NCBI GenBank assembly: GCA_963846565.1
Contig: CAWJWL010000003.1
Coordinates: 62,001-126,000, forward strand
Direction of reading: 5' to 3'
DNA length: 64,000 nucleotides
From: WHSW01 sp963846565
GTDB lineage: Bacteria > Actinomycetota > Thermoleophilia > Solirubrobacterales > 70-9
The translations under genes were made by a program, and so were the position numbers. Of the stretch, positions 28,231 through 36,715 are shown piece after piece. The notes below the pieces were generated by a model. The model did not search any database and had not been told where the DNA came from. It saw only the letters and a list, made by a program, of their open reading frames with translations. How positions within the stretch are numbered: position 1 is the stretch's first letter; each line of letters starts with the position of its first letter.

Positions 28231-29745
28231 CTAGGCGGCGGCCGACTCGGGTTCCGGAGCGGCGGCGATGAAGTCGCGCCGGCGGACGAGCAGGAGTCCG
28301 AGGATGCCCGCGACGAAGGTGATCGCGGCGCCGATCAGGAGGATCTCGTTGAAGCCGGTGACGAAGGCGCCCTGCGCCGCCTCGAGCGCCTGCTCTTGGA
28401 GCTCGGGCGGCGCCTGCGCGACCGCCTGCTCGATCGCGCCGGCCGAGACCGCGTCGGCGAAGCCCGAGCGCGCAGCCTCCGGGATCGCGGTCAGGTTCGC
28501 CTCCACGTGGTGATGGAAGACGACTCCGAGCCCGGCGACTCCGGTCGCGATCCCAACCTGGCGGAAGGTCGAGTTGATCCCGGAGGCCATTCCTGCGCGC
28601 GCGGGCGGGACAACCGCGAGCGCGGTCTCGGCGATCATCGGGTTGGCCATTCCGATCCCGATCCCCGAGACGATGAAGCCGGGCAGCAGCGCCGTCCACT
28701 CGTCGCCGACCTCGACCCCGTGCATGAGCATCAGGCCCGCGCCGACGAGGATCAGCCCGCAACCCATCAGGACCCGAACCGGGATCCGATTCGAGAGGTT
28801 CGCCGAGAGCGGGGCGATGAGGAACGAGAGCAGGGTCAGCGGCAGGAAGCGGGCGCCGGCCTCGAGTGGGCTCAGGTTGAGGACATCCTGCATGTAGAGA
28901 GTCAGGTAGAGGAACATCGCGAACATCCCCGCCGAGAGGGCCCAGGCGACGATCGAGACGCCGCCGAAGGCGGGCACGCGGAAGAGCGCGAGGTCGAGCA
29001 TCGAGTTCGCCCGGCGCGCCTGGATGACGACGAAGGCCACCATCAGCGCTGCCGCGCCGCCCAGCGAGATCACGATCTGCGGCGAACCCCAGCCCTCGGC
29101 GTTGCCGCGGATGAGGCCGAAGATGAACCCGAAGAGCGCGAGCGAGAATGTGGTGACGCCCGCCCAGTCGATCGGCTGCACGTCCGTGGCGGCGATATTC
29201 GCAAGCCGCGTCTCCGTGAGCACGATCGCCCCGATCCCGATCGGGACGTTGACGAAGAAGATCCACTCCCAGCCGAAGCCGTCGGTGAGCAGCCCGCCGA
29301 CGAGCGGGCCGATGGCGACGGCCCCGCCGACCGTGGCTCCCCAGATCCCGATCGCCTTCGTCCGTTCGCGGCCCTCGAACTCCTGAGCGATCAGCGCCAG
29401 CGCGGTCGCGAACATCGCCGCCGCACCGATGCCCTGCAGAGCACGGAAGAGGTTGAGCAGGGTCGCGTCGTGGGCGAGCCCGCACATCAGCGATGCCGCG
29501 GCGAAGATGCCGAAGCCGACCGCGAAGATGCGCCGGCGCCCGAGCCGGTCGCCGAGCGAGCCGAACACGAGTAGGAACGCGGCGAGGGTCAGCACGTACG
29601 CGTCGACGACCCACTGGAGCGAGGCGAAACTCGCGTCGAGGTCGCGCTGGATCGACGGCAGGGCGACGTTGACGATCGTGATGTCGAGCAGGAGCATGAA
29701 CGTCGCCACGCAGACGGCGATCAACGTCCACCACTTCCTCTCCAT
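28231..29745 (-). CDS. DHA2-family MFS drug exporter (14 TM)
   Basis: 504 residues, EmrB/QacA-type drug:H+ antiporter. Motif D1/A are seen as MLLLDITIVNVALPSIQRDL and GSLGDRLGRRRIF; motif C-like GATVGGAVAIGPLVGGLLTD. Fourteen hydrophobic segments are expected. Start ATG at 29745 (MERKWWTLIAVCVATF) lies 2 bp after the NAD kinase stop; in-frame sequence upstream is NAD kinase in another frame. It interrupts the usual NAD kinase-recN adjacency. Substrate unknown. Confidence 0.93.
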   Translation of the reverse strand: MERKWWTLIAVCVATFMLLLDITIVNVALPSIQRDLDASFASLQWVVDAYVLTLAAFLLVFGSLGDRLGRRRIFAVGFGIFAAASLMCGLAHDATLLNLFRALQGIGAAAMFATALALIAQEFEGRERTKAIGIWGATVGGAVAIGPLVGGLLTDGFGWEWIFFVNVPIGIGAIVLTETRLANIAATDVQPIDWAGVTTFSLALFGFIFGLIRGNAEGWGSPQIVISLGGAAALMVAFVVIQARRANSMLDLALFRVPAFGGVSIVAWALSAGMFAMFLYLTLYMQDVLNLSPLEAGARFLPLTLLSFLIAPLSANLSNRIPVRVLMGCGLILVGAGLMLMHGVEVGDEWTALLPGFIVSGIGIGMANPMIAETALAVVPPARAGMASGINSTFRQVGIATGVAGLGVVFHHHVEANLTAIPEAARSGFADAVSAGAIEQAVAQAPPELQEQALEAAQGAFVTGFNEILLIGAAITFVAGILGLLLVRRRDFIAAAPEPESAAA

Positions 29746-29747
29746 AG

Positions 29748-30623
29748 TCAGTGGGCGAGGCGCCCGAACTTCTCCCGGATGCGGCGGTAGAAGTTCGCCC
29801 CGGGCAGCTGGGCCAGATTGCCGATGTTGTCGCGGAAGCCGATCTCCATCGATGCGCCGCTGGCCAGGTCGCCGACGGGCTCGCCGTCGATGACGACGTC
29901 CACGGTGTCGCGCCCGGCGGCGTTGGTCACGCTGAGGGTGTCGTTCGGGGCGACGACGAGCGGGCGCGCCGTGAGCGTGTGCGGGGCGATGAAGCTGACG
30001 ACGTAGCCGGCGACGCCCCAGGCGAGGATCGGGCCCTGATTGGCCAGGTTGTAGCCGGTCGAGCCAACGGGGGTGGCGGCGACGAGCCCGTCGCAACGCA
30101 CGTGGCCGACCTCCTTGCCGCCGAGACGATAGGCGAGCTCGGCGATCCGGCCGTGGGGTCGGCGGATCAGGGAGATGTCGTTGAGCGCCAGCCGCCGCTC
30201 GCCGCCCAAACCGGTCTCGAGCGCGGGTAGCGGGATCACCTCGAAGGCGCCGGCGAACGCCGCCCTCAGACCCTCGTCGAGCCGGTCGGGATCAGCCGCG
30301 GCGAGGAAGCCGACCGTGCCGAAGTTGACGCCGAAGATCGGGACGTCGGTTCCGGCGTACTCGCGCAGCGCTTTCAGGATCGTGCCGTCGCCGCCGAGGA
30401 CGAGACAGATGTCGGCGTCGCCGCCGAGCCCCTCGATCTCCTCGATCCCGTCGTTGCCGCCGTGCTTGTCGATCTCGTCGCGAGTCGCGACGAGCGTGCA
30501 CCCGGCCTCGGCGGCAAGCGTCGTGGCGGTGCGAAGCGCCGCCGTCGTCTGCCCGGGCTGGCGGTGGGTGAGTACGGAGACGGTCCGCACCTCGCCCGGG
30601 AAGGGGAAGTTCGGCTCGCTCAC
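29748..30623 (-). CDS. nadK: NAD kinase
   Basis: 291 residues. Phosphorylates NAD to NADP. Contains LVLGGDGTILKAL (GGDGT motif), FGVNFGTVGFLA, the NDISL motif and the conserved ATPVGSTGYNLANQGPILA glycine-rich loop. The GTG start at 30623 overlaps the tlyA stop (GTGA) and gives VSEPNFPFPGEVRTVSVLTH. tlyA-nadK-recN is a conserved arrangement (Rv1694-1696). Confidence 0.97.
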   Translation of the reverse strand: MSEPNFPFPGEVRTVSVLTHRQPGQTTAALRTATTLAAEAGCTLVATRDEIDKHGGNDGIEEIEGLGGDADICLVLGGDGTILKALREYAGTDVPIFGVNFGTVGFLAAADPDRLDEGLRAAFAGAFEVIPLPALETGLGGERRLALNDISLIRRPHGRIAELAYRLGGKEVGHVRCDGLVAATPVGSTGYNLANQGPILAWGVAGYVVSFIAPHTLTARPLVVAPNDTLSVTNAAGRDTVDVVIDGEPVGDLASGASMEIGFRDNIGNLAQLPGANFYRRIREKFGRLAH

Positions 30624-31405
30624 GGCTCCACCCGCGCGATCTCCGCCTCGATGTCGTCGAGCGCGTCGCCACCGACGCTCCCCCAGATGAAGGTCTCGCG
30701 GTTCCCCTTCGGCCCCGGGAGCCCCGAGGAGGCGAAGCCGCGGATGGCGAGCCCGGCACCGGTCGCCGCTTCCGCGGCGGCGCGGAGCGCGTCGCGGCGG
30801 GCCGCGGCGTCGCGGACGACTCCGCCCTTGCCCACACGCTCCGGGCCGAGCTCGAACTGCGGCTTCACCAGCGCGAGCACATCCCCGCCGGGGGGCACGC
30901 TGACGGCGAGGGCAGGCAGCACCTTCGCGAGCGAGATGAACGAAACGTCCACCGTCGCCAGGTCCGGCTCGTAGGGCAGGTTCGCGGGGTTGAGCTCGCG
31001 CGCGTTCGAACGCTCGATCACGGTCACGCGGGGATCGTTGCGAAGAGTCCAGTCGAGCTGCCCGTGTGCAACGTCGAGCGCGATGACCCGTGCAGCGCCG
31101 CGCTTGAGCAGGCAGTCGGCGAAGCCGCCGGTGGAGGCCCCGACGTCGAGGCACGAGCGACCCCCGACCGCGATCCGGAGCGCCTCCAGTGCGTTCTCGA
31201 GCTTGATGCCGCCGCGGGAGACGAATCTCTGCGGCTCGGTCACGATCAGCTCCGCATCCTCGGCGACCATGTCGCTCGGCTTCGTCGCGAAGGGCCCGTC
31301 GGCCCCGACCCGCACACGTCCAGCCCGCACGGACTCCGCGGCGCTCGTGCGCGAGCCGGCGAGGCCGCGCTCCGCGAGTAGCGTGTCGATCCGGCGCTTG
31401 CCCAT
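30620..31405 (-). CDS. tlyA: TlyA family rRNA 2'-O-methyltransferase
   Basis: 261 residues. N-terminal S4 RNA-binding domain (RIDTLLAERGLAGSRTSAAE) followed by a FtsJ-like methyltransferase with SAM motif CLDVGASTGGFADCLLKRGA and a conserved ALVKPQFELGPERVGKGG. In Mycobacterium this family methylates 16S and 23S rRNA and its loss gives capreomycin resistance. ATG at 31405 (MGKRRIDT) matches the family start. First gene of the long minus-strand run ending with xerD. Confidence 0.96.
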   Translation of the reverse strand: MGKRRIDTLLAERGLAGSRTSAAESVRAGRVRVGADGPFATKPSDMVAEDAELIVTEPQRFVSRGGIKLENALEALRIAVGGRSCLDVGASTGGFADCLLKRGAARVIALDVAHGQLDWTLRNDPRVTVIERSNARELNPANLPYEPDLATVDVSFISLAKVLPALAVSVPPGGDVLALVKPQFELGPERVGKGGVVRDAAARRDALRAAAEAATGAGLAIRGFASSGLPGPKGNRETFIWGSVGGDALDDIEAEIARVEP

Positions 31406-31478
31406 CGGCGAAGCATGACGGCACCGGACCGGAGGCATAAGATCGAGAACGAGCCGTTTTCGATTGTGGAGGTAGTCC

Positions 31479-31790
31479 GTGCGACGAATGATTCTCGGGA
31501 TCGCGGTGATTACCGCCCTGACGCCTGCGGCGATCGCTCCCGTGTCCGGGAGCGCTGGAGCACTCGCCAAGCGCGGATGCGGGTCGATCAATCTCGGCGG
31601 GCCGAAGGTCTTCGCCAAGCACAACATGCGCTGCTCGCAGGCGAAGTCGTACGCCAAGGATGTCTACGCGAGCCGCGGCGAGGACGAGCCACGCCGGTTC
31701 AACTGCTCGTCGGGGAGCGGCTTCGAGGAAGGCGGCTTCTGCGAGCACGTCTCGAAGGAGAAGTACTTCTCCTGGCACCCGGGCGACTAG
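31479..31790 (+). CDS. Small secreted cysteine-containing protein
   Basis: 103 residues. GTG start at 31479 sits 5 bp after GGAGGT (31468-31473). A signal peptide of about 28 residues (MILGIAVITALTPAAIAP ... GSAGA) is followed by a 75-residue domain with four Cys (CGSINL, MRCSQAK, FNCSSG, FCEHVS), likely two disulfides, and conserved-looking YAKDVYASRG. Not recognised as a named family; similar small secreted proteins occur in Solirubrobacterales. Diverges from tlyA, converges on tatC. Confidence 0.75.
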   Translation: MRRMILGIAVITALTPAAIAPVSGSAGALAKRGCGSINLGGPKVFAKHNMRCSQAKSYAKDVYASRGEDEPRRFNCSSGSGFEEGGFCEHVSKEKYFSWHPGD

Positions 31791-31819
31791 GGCGGCGCTT
31801 AGTCGGGTCGATCCGGCAG

Positions 31820-32599
31820 CTACGCGCCGTCGGCAACCGGCGCAGCCATGGATCCGCTCTCCTCGGCGGGCTTGCCGTAGCGCCGGGCGAGCCGGATCGA
31901 TCCCTCGTAGAGGACCAGGAGGGGAATCATGATCATCATCATGCTGACCGGGTCGCCGCCCGGTGCGGCGGCGGAGACAACCGCGATCACGAGCACGGCG
32001 TAGCGGCGGGAACCTGCCAGTTGCTCCGGGGTGACGATGCCGAGCTTGGCGACCGACAGCACCGCGACCGGAATCTGAAACAGGATCCCCATCGCCAGCA
32101 CGAGCACGCCGAAGAACGAGTAGTACTCGCCCGCCCGGACCTGGATGTCGAACTGGGCCTCGTTGAAGTTGAGGAGGAACTCGACGGCCGTCGGGAGGAC
32201 CAGGAAGTACGCAAATGCGACGCCGGTCAAGAACAGGACCGGGATCGCGAGCAGGAACGGCCGCACCGCCCGCTTCTCCAAGGGCGAAAGGGCTGGCAGC
32301 ACGAACGCGGAGATCTGCCATAGGACCACAGGCAGCGCCAGGATCAGTGCGCCGTACGCGGAGACCGTAACCGTGGTGAAGAACGGTTCCGTGACCCCCA
32401 GGGTCGTCGGCACCCGGTCCCCCGGCAGCGCCGCGTTCGCGATCTCGAGCATGAACTCGTTCTGCCAGAAGCAGAGCGCGAACGCGACGCCCAGCGCCGT
32501 GAGGGAGACGATCAGCCGGTTACGGAGCTCGTCGAGATGTTCGACGAGCGTGAGGCGGTCGCTGAAGCTCGCCGGCGCGATCCGGCGGGACAAGGCCAT
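31820..32599 (-). CDS. tatC: Sec-independent protein translocase TatC
   Basis: 259 residues, six transmembrane segments. TatC signatures LVEHLDELRNRLI near the N-terminus (signal-peptide binding), FYLVLP-like FAYFLVLPTAVEFLLNF, and LGIVTPEQLAGSRRYAVLVI. It is the receptor for twin-arginine signal peptides. Downstream of two tatA genes with 9 bp spacing, so one tatA-tatA-tatC operon. Ferritin-like genes with Tat-type leaders lie just upstream. Confidence 0.97.
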   Translation of the reverse strand: MALSRRIAPASFSDRLTLVEHLDELRNRLIVSLTALGVAFALCFWQNEFMLEIANAALPGDRVPTTLGVTEPFFTTVTVSAYGALILALPVVLWQISAFVLPALSPLEKRAVRPFLLAIPVLFLTGVAFAYFLVLPTAVEFLLNFNEAQFDIQVRAGEYYSFFGVLVLAMGILFQIPVAVLSVAKLGIVTPEQLAGSRRYAVLVIAVVSAAAPGGDPVSMMMIMIPLLVLYEGSIRLARRYGKPAEESGSMAAPVADGA

Positions 32600-32608
32600 G
32601 GGAAGGTC

Positions 32609-32878
32609 CTAGGAGCGGCCGGCGGCGACGGCGTGCGTGTCGGCCTGCGCTTCGTCGCTCGAATCCGCAGCCGTGGCGGTGGACTCGATCACCGTCGATT
32701 CGGTCTCGTCGGCCTCATCGTCGTCCTTGGCGTCATCGCTGCCGATGCCCGCGACCGAGTCTTTGAACTCGCGCATTCCGTTGCCGGCGGAGCGCGCGAG
32801 CTCCGGGAGGCGCTTCGGGCCGAAGACCAGGAGCGCGATCACGAGCACGATGGCGATCTGCCAAATGCTGAAATCCAT
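32609..32878 (-). CDS. tatA: Twin-arginine translocase subunit TatA/TatB type
   Basis: 89 residues: MDFSIWQIAIVLVIALLVFG transmembrane helix, the conserved FGPKRLPELARSAGNGMREF hinge and amphipathic helix, then an acidic tail (DDAKDDDEADETES) that contrasts with the usual basic tail. ATG at 32878 matches the family N-terminus; the sequence upstream is non-coding in this frame. 9 bp before tatC. Confidence 0.95.
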   Translation of the reverse strand: MDFSIWQIAIVLVIALLVFGPKRLPELARSAGNGMREFKDSVAGIGSDDAKDDDEADETESTVIESTATAADSSDEAQADTHAVAAGRS

Positions 32879-32882
32879 GGCC

Positions 32883-33101
32883 CTATCGCTCCACGCCGCT
32901 GCGGCCCGGCGTCTTGCCGGAGGCGGCGGCACTGCGGCTGCGCGCGCTCTCGGTCCCATCGATCCGCTCGTCGATTGCCCCCCGAGCGGTCTCGGCGAGT
33001 TCGTTGAGGCTGTTCCCGGCGCGCCGGCCGAGTTCCGGCAGGCGCTTGTATCCGAACATCAGCAGAGCCACGACGGCCACGATTGCGAGCGTAATCAACA
33101 T
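32883..33101 (-). CDS. Second TatA-like subunit
   Basis: 72 residues. MLITLAIVAVVALLMFGYKR transmembrane helix then LPELGRRAGNSLNELAETAR, the FG-x-K/R-LPELG hinge of TatA. Stop lies 4 bp before the next tatA start, so the two paralogues are in tandem. One of them probably fills the TatB role, since no separate TatB is present here. Start ATG at 33101 follows a GAGG 5-10 bp upstream. Confidence 0.9.
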   Translation of the reverse strand: MLITLAIVAVVALLMFGYKRLPELGRRAGNSLNELAETARGAIDERIDGTESARSRSAAASGKTPGRSGVER

Positions 33102-33180
33102 CGGATTCCTCGTCTCAGTTCTTTTCTCATCGGTACTGATACGTCGCCGCCGCAACAGCGGATCAGTCAGCGCCCATGGT

Positions 33181-33546
33181 CTACTCGACCGTCACCGTGC
33201 CGCCCATGAACGGATGCAGCGCGCAGATGTAGGCGTAGGTCCCCGGATCCGCGAAGCTGACGGTGTCCGTGTCGCCGGCCTTGAGGATCCCGGTGTCGAA
33301 CACCGGAGGATCGGAGTCCTCGGTGGCGGTATGCGACGCAGAGTCGTCGTTGCGCCAGGTGACCTTGCCACCGGCCGCGACGACCACCCCGTCGGGCTCG
33401 AACAAGAAGTCGGCGATCCCGACCTCGACCGCCGCCGGGGCGGCGCTCGTGGCAGGCGCCGGCTCAGCCTCCTCGCCGCCGCCGCACCCGAGCAGCGCGA
33501 GGGCGGCGGCGAGCGGTGCGGCGAGGAACGTGGCCGTGCGGACCAT
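33181..33546 (-). CDS. Plastocyanin/azurin-like cupredoxin lipoprotein
   Basis: 121 residues. Lipoprotein signal peptide with lipobox ALLGCGGGEE (Cys near residue 21). The cupredoxin domain shows type 1 copper ligands: His in DDSASHTATED, then Cys-His-Met in YICALHPFMGGTVTV. An exported electron carrier or copper-binding protein anchored to the membrane. It lies 33 bp downstream of the first ferritin-like gene and 79 bp upstream of tatA, in the same direction. Confidence 0.93.
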   Translation of the reverse strand: MVRTATFLAAPLAAALALLGCGGGEEAEPAPATSAAPAAVEVGIADFLFEPDGVVVAAGGKVTWRNDDSASHTATEDSDPPVFDTGILKAGDTDTVSFADPGTYAYICALHPFMGGTVTVE

Positions 33547-33579
33547 GCCCTCGCCGCCGTTACTCTCTTCGCCTCGGGC

Positions 33580-34266
33580 TCAGGCCTTGACGAACGGCTC
33601 GACCGCCGCCAGTACCTGCTTCATCGTCAGCGACGGGTCGAACGCCTCGGGCGCCGGCGACTCGCCCCTCTGCAGGCGGATCGCAGCCGCGTGGCGCGCC
33701 TCGACCTGGACGATGCTGCCTGCCGTGGCGAGCAACTCCTTCGACTCGAGGTCGGGGCCCGCGCCGTCGTAGGCGCTGACTCCGGTGTCCTCGAAGGTCT
33801 GCGCCAGCTCGAGGAACGCGTCCTCGGAGGCGAACGCATCGCCGAAGTCGACTCCGGGCGCCTTCACCGGCATACCGCCGAGGTCGGAGATCGCGGCGGT
33901 GAGCCCGTCGACATGGGCCTTCTCGTCCTTGGCGAGCAGGTCGACCAGGTCACCGAGCTCGCCCGAGGGCTTGAGCTCCGAGATTGCCGTCTCATAGAAC
34001 GCGGACTCCAGGTACTCGAGAGTCAGCGCGTAGTTGAGAATGTCGATGTCGCCGCTGCTCGCGTCCTGCGCAAACGCTCGGCGAAGGAACGGGCCGGCGG
34101 CGAGGGCGCCGTAGAGGGCCGCTGCCCCCATCGCCCCCTTGACCAGCAGGGCGCTGCGGTTGATCGGCTCGATTTCTACTTGCGCCAACTCGGGCGCGGC
34201 CATTCTCGGTGTCTCCATGGTCGGTCCTTTCCAGTTCAGGTCTTGATTTCGGATCTCGTCAGACAT
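33580..34266 (-). CDS. Exported ferritin-like domain protein 1
   Basis: 228 residues. A long N-terminal segment with a hydrophobic stretch (ALLVKGAMGAAALYGALAAG) ending AFAQDA suggests export, without a clear RR pair. The rest is a ferritin-like four-helix bundle (Ferritin_2/desiccation-related type): INYALTLEYL-like DILNYALTLEYLESAFYETA, LAKDEKAHVDGL, AQTFEDTGVSAYDG and QVEARHAAAIRLQ provide Glu/His residues in the di-iron pattern. Five bp after ferritin-like 2, so cotranscribed. Confidence 0.88.
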   Translation of the reverse strand: MSDEIRNQDLNWKGPTMETPRMAAPELAQVEIEPINRSALLVKGAMGAAALYGALAAGPFLRRAFAQDASSGDIDILNYALTLEYLESAFYETAISELKPSGELGDLVDLLAKDEKAHVDGLTAAISDLGGMPVKAPGVDFGDAFASEDAFLELAQTFEDTGVSAYDGAGPDLESKELLATAGSIVQVEARHAAAIRLQRGESPAPEAFDPSLTMKQVLAAVEPFVKA

Positions 34267-34271
34267 GGCAC

Positions 34272-34938
34272 TCAGCTGACGATGAACGGCTGGACCTCGT
34301 CGAGGACCGTCGACTCGTCGGCCGGCTTGGCGAACGGGCCATCCGGTGTGATCGGCTCGCCGAGGATCGTTGCCAGCGTCGCCGCGTGGCGGGCCTCGAC
34401 GGCGTGAATCGCAAGTGCCGAAGCCAAGATCTCCTTGCTTTCGATCATCGGCGCGGCACCGAGGTACGCGGCGGCGCCGAGGTTCTCGACTGCGGCCGCG
34501 GTACTCAGCACGGTCTGTGCATCCTTCAGGTCGAACTTCGTCTTCGGCGCGGTCGCGGGCTCGCCGAGCTTCGCGGCGACGGCCTTGAGCGCGTCGACAT
34601 GCTCCTGCTCCTGCGCGCCGAACTCCTCGATGAGGGCCTGGTCCGCACCCGAGAAGAGACCGCTCTTGGCGACCTCGTCATAGAACGCCGCCTCGAGGTA
34701 CTCGAGGGTGAGCGCGTAGTTGACGATGCCGAGATCGCCTTCTCCGAACTGTGATTCGGCATTCCGCGGTTGTCGTCGTGCCTGCGCTCGTCGACGAGGT
34801 CGTCTCGTCATCTCCGCAAGCGGCAAGGCCGATGACGGCGGCACTCGAGCCGCCGCTCAGCAGCATGAACTTCCGCCGGGACACCGGGTCTCCTACAACG
34901 CGGGCTACCGCGCTCTGATTTTGCTTTGTGCTGCTCAT
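34272..34938 (-). CDS. Exported ferritin-like domain protein 2, frameshifted
   Basis: From ATG 34938 the product has a Tat/lipoprotein leader: SRRKFMLLSGGSSAAVIGLA followed by lipobox Cys (ACGDDE) and a Thr/Ser linker. Near 34770 one extra base shifts the frame; removing it joins the linker to NAESQFGEGDLGIVNYALTL and the ferritin-like bundle (EYLEAAFYDEVA, EQEHVDALKAVA, VEARHAATL). Without the fix the gene is split into a leader fragment and a 190-residue fragment with a wrong N-terminus. Family is the same as its neighbours; this is the only one of the three with a clean RR Tat motif. Confidence 0.8.
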
Positions 34939-35076
34939 GGGGTTTGCCTCCTGTGTCAGCGTCTGGGTCAAGTGCGCCCGCAAGGAGGCGGTCGCAAATC
35001 GATCTCGTTAGTTGCGACTACGGCCTTCTTGCATCTCTGGATCACTCGCCGCGTAGTTGGACGCCCCAAACGCGGT

Positions 35077-35101
35077 CGCGCCCGGCAACGGGCCGGGCGC
35101 G
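35077..35101 (-). terminator. Hairpin after ferritin-like protein 3
   Basis: Perfect 10 bp stem CGCGCCCGGC (35077-35086) / GCCGGGCGCG (35092-35101) with a 5 nt loop, located 39 bp past the stop of ferritin-like 3 and before ferritin-like 2. There is no strong U run, so it may attenuate rather than fully terminate. Confidence 0.5.
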
Positions 35102-35139
35102 AGGCGAACGGTGTGCTCGGTCGACCAGCAACCGCGCAA

Positions 35140-35865
35140 CTAGCCCTGGATGAAGCCCGTCTTCTCGACCGCCTTCAGCACCTGCTTGGCGGTGAACGGC
35201 TTGTCGAACGGCCCGTCGGGAGTGATCCCGTCGGAGCTGTTCTGCGCGATCAGCCCGATCACGGACGCGTGGCGAGCCTCGACTGTGAGGATCGAGCCCG
35301 CGGCGACGACCGTCGACGGCGTCTTGATGTTGAGCACCTGGCCGAGGTAGGCGTGGACCCCCGTGTTCTCGAGTGCGAGTGCGGTGGCGACGAACATCTC
35401 CTCGCTCGACGTCGTGTCGCCGAAGTTGAACTTCGGCTTCGGGACCGCGTCGCTCTTGAGCGCCTTCTTCAGGTACTTCACGTGGGCGTTCTCATCCGCA
35501 GTGACGGTCTTCAGGAAGACGTCGGTCTGCGCGTTCTTGATGAACGACGAGCTCGCCTGGTTCGCGGTCGCCTCGTTGTAGAAGGCCGCCTCCAGGTACT
35601 CGAGCGTGAGCGCGTAGTTGAGGACTCCGATGTCGCCCCTGCCGAAGCTCTTCGGCGGGCGGCCGGAGCCCGCGGCGAGGGCCGTGCCCGGGACCAAGCC
35701 GCCAAGCAGGGCTCCGCCGCCGACGACGGCTCCGCCTGCGAGCCCCGCCTTGCGCAGAAAGGCCTGCCGTGTATCTCCGCTTCCCAGCGTTTCGTCCGCT
35801 TCGAGCGCGGTCTCGCTGATCGCGCCGTCCACGTCCACATTTTCCAGACTCATTCTCGAATCCAT
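35140..35865 (-). CDS. Exported ferritin-like domain protein 3
   Basis: 241 residues. The N-terminal TRQAFLRKAGLAGGAVVGGG resembles a Tat leader in which the second Arg is Gln, ending GTALAAGSG. The bundle follows: RGDIGVLNYALTLEYLEAAF, TADENAHVKYLKKAL, ALALENTGVHAYLG, VEARHASVIGLIAQ. First gene of the ferritin-like/cupredoxin/Tat array, with GAGGAGG just upstream of ATG 35865 (an internal Met5 is an alternative). Paralogue of the next two genes. Confidence 0.9.
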   Translation of the reverse strand: MDSRMSLENVDVDGAISETALEADETLGSGDTRQAFLRKAGLAGGAVVGGGALLGGLVPGTALAAGSGRPPKSFGRGDIGVLNYALTLEYLEAAFYNEATANQASSSFIKNAQTDVFLKTVTADENAHVKYLKKALKSDAVPKPKFNFGDTTSSEEMFVATALALENTGVHAYLGQVLNIKTPSTVVAAGSILTVEARHASVIGLIAQNSSDGITPDGPFDKPFTAKQVLKAVEKTGFIQG

Positions 35866-36192
35866 ACGACCTCCTCGTTGACTGGTTGGACCGTCACCCG
35901 CATTGATCGCGGGCGTCGGGGTTCAGGAGGTGTGCGTCGATCACGCAGCACTGGATCACCGAGTGGCCTGCCCGCGTCGATTTGATCCATTGCGCCATCG
36001 CGGACGCCCTCGGGCAGCTGGTCGAGCCAAGCGCGTGGCGGAGCGTGTCGCGGTGGATCCCCGTCCTGCGAGTCTCGCCACGGTGAGAGCCCGGCCTGAT
36101 GGGATCCGGCGAACCGGCTTTAGACCGGCGAGGTGGACAGTATGCAGAGGGGCACTTAAGATCGCCTCGACCGCGACAACTCGGAGGTTTCA
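35866..36192. other. Divergent intergenic region (327 bp)
   Basis: No convincing gene. It holds the ribosome binding site and presumably the promoter of the ferritin-like operon at its left edge and the LuxR-type gene promoter at its right edge. In the plus direction a long open stretch exists but lacks a start, RBS and plausible composition. The size and position suit a shared regulatory region. Confidence 0.5.
36134..36162 (+). promoter_or_regulatory. Promoter of the LuxR-type HTH gene
   Basis: TGGACA (36134-36139), 17 bp, TAAGAT (36157-36162): five and four matches to the sigma-A hexamers with ideal spacing. Followed by GGAGG (36183-36187) and ATG at 36193, giving a leader of about 24 nt. 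Confidence 0.6.
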
Positions 36193-36408
36193 ATGAGCCG
36201 CGCCACGCGGCCAACTCTCACGCCGCCCGAGCGCGAAGTACTGACAATGCTGGCTCACGGCGCCACCGGGGCAGAGGTCGCCGCGGCGCTCGTCATTTCC
36301 CCCGAGACGGTGCGCAGCCGCACTCGCAGCGCACGCAGGCGGCTCGGCGCGAGGACGCGCACGCAGGCAATAGCCCTCGCCGTGCATCGCGGTGAGATCG
36401 AGATGTAG
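36193..36408 (+). CDS. Stand-alone LuxR-type (GerE) HTH protein
   Basis: 71 residues, essentially only the GerE DNA-binding domain: LTPPEREVLTMLAHGATGAE, VAAALVISPETVRSRTRSAR and RRLGARTRTQAIALAVHRGE cover all four helices. There is no receiver or ligand domain, so any signal would have to act on its expression or through a partner. It has its own promoter and SD. It lies between the ferritin-like operon (divergent) and the ECF sigma gene (same direction), and may regulate either. Confidence 0.9.
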   Translation: MSRATRPTLTPPEREVLTMLAHGATGAEVAAALVISPETVRSRTRSARRRLGARTRTQAIALAVHRGEIEM

Positions 36409-36462
36409 CCACGCCTCACCGGTTTCGGTAGATCGGGTTCCCCGTCGTTTAGCGCGGCAAGC

Positions 36463-36500
36463 GCGGGTTACCCGCACCAAAGCTGTCCCTGGAAGCTTTG
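36463..36500. promoter_or_regulatory. Two inverted repeats upstream of the ECF sigma gene
   Basis: GCGGGT-T-ACCCGC (36463-36475) is a perfect 13 bp dyad fit for an operator. It is followed at once by CAAAGCT-9 nt-AGCTTTG (36478-36500), perfect 7 bp arms followed by a pyrimidine-rich stretch, which could terminate the LuxR-type transcript. Roles inferred from position only. The remaining sequence between 36409 and 36560 shows no gene. Confidence 0.4.
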
Positions 36501-36560
36501 TCTCTCCCTTCCGTCCATCGACAGCCCTGACCATCGAGGGGACCGAGATGCGGTTGGTCT

Positions 36561-36713
36561 ATGACCGAGGACGGCACCGAGTTCTTAAAGGGGGGTCAAT
36601 TCACGGACGCGATCTCTGCGCCGACGGCCGAGCTCCACGCGGAGTTCGACGACCACGGCCGGACCAGTGCAACCGCGTGCACCGGCGCGCCGGCAGGGGA
36701 AGGTGCCGGTTAG
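36561..36713 (+). CDS. Possible 50-residue protein preceding the sigma factor
   Basis: ATG 36561 to TAG 36713 encodes MTEDGTEFLKGGQFTDAISA then an acidic/polar remainder (LHAEFDDHGRTSATACTG, APAGEGAG). The stop is 2 bp before the GTG of the sigma gene, as expected for translational coupling. Composition is soluble with one Cys. No strong SD is seen upstream and no family is recognised, so it could also be chance. Confidence 0.35.
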   Translation: MTEDGTEFLKGGQFTDAISAPTAELHAEFDDHGRTSATACTGAPAGEGAG

Positions 36714-36715
36714 AC

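Noticed and set aside
27673..29574. Plus-strand frame of 633 codons opposite recN and the MFS gene
   Set aside because: Composition is Arg/Asp/Glu/Gly repeat typical of a reversed codon-position frame; no domain motif.
29748..32321. 857-codon reading frame through NAD kinase, tlyA and tatC
   Set aside because: Only the last 291 codons (NAD kinase) are in a real frame; the rest is tlyA and tatC read out of frame.
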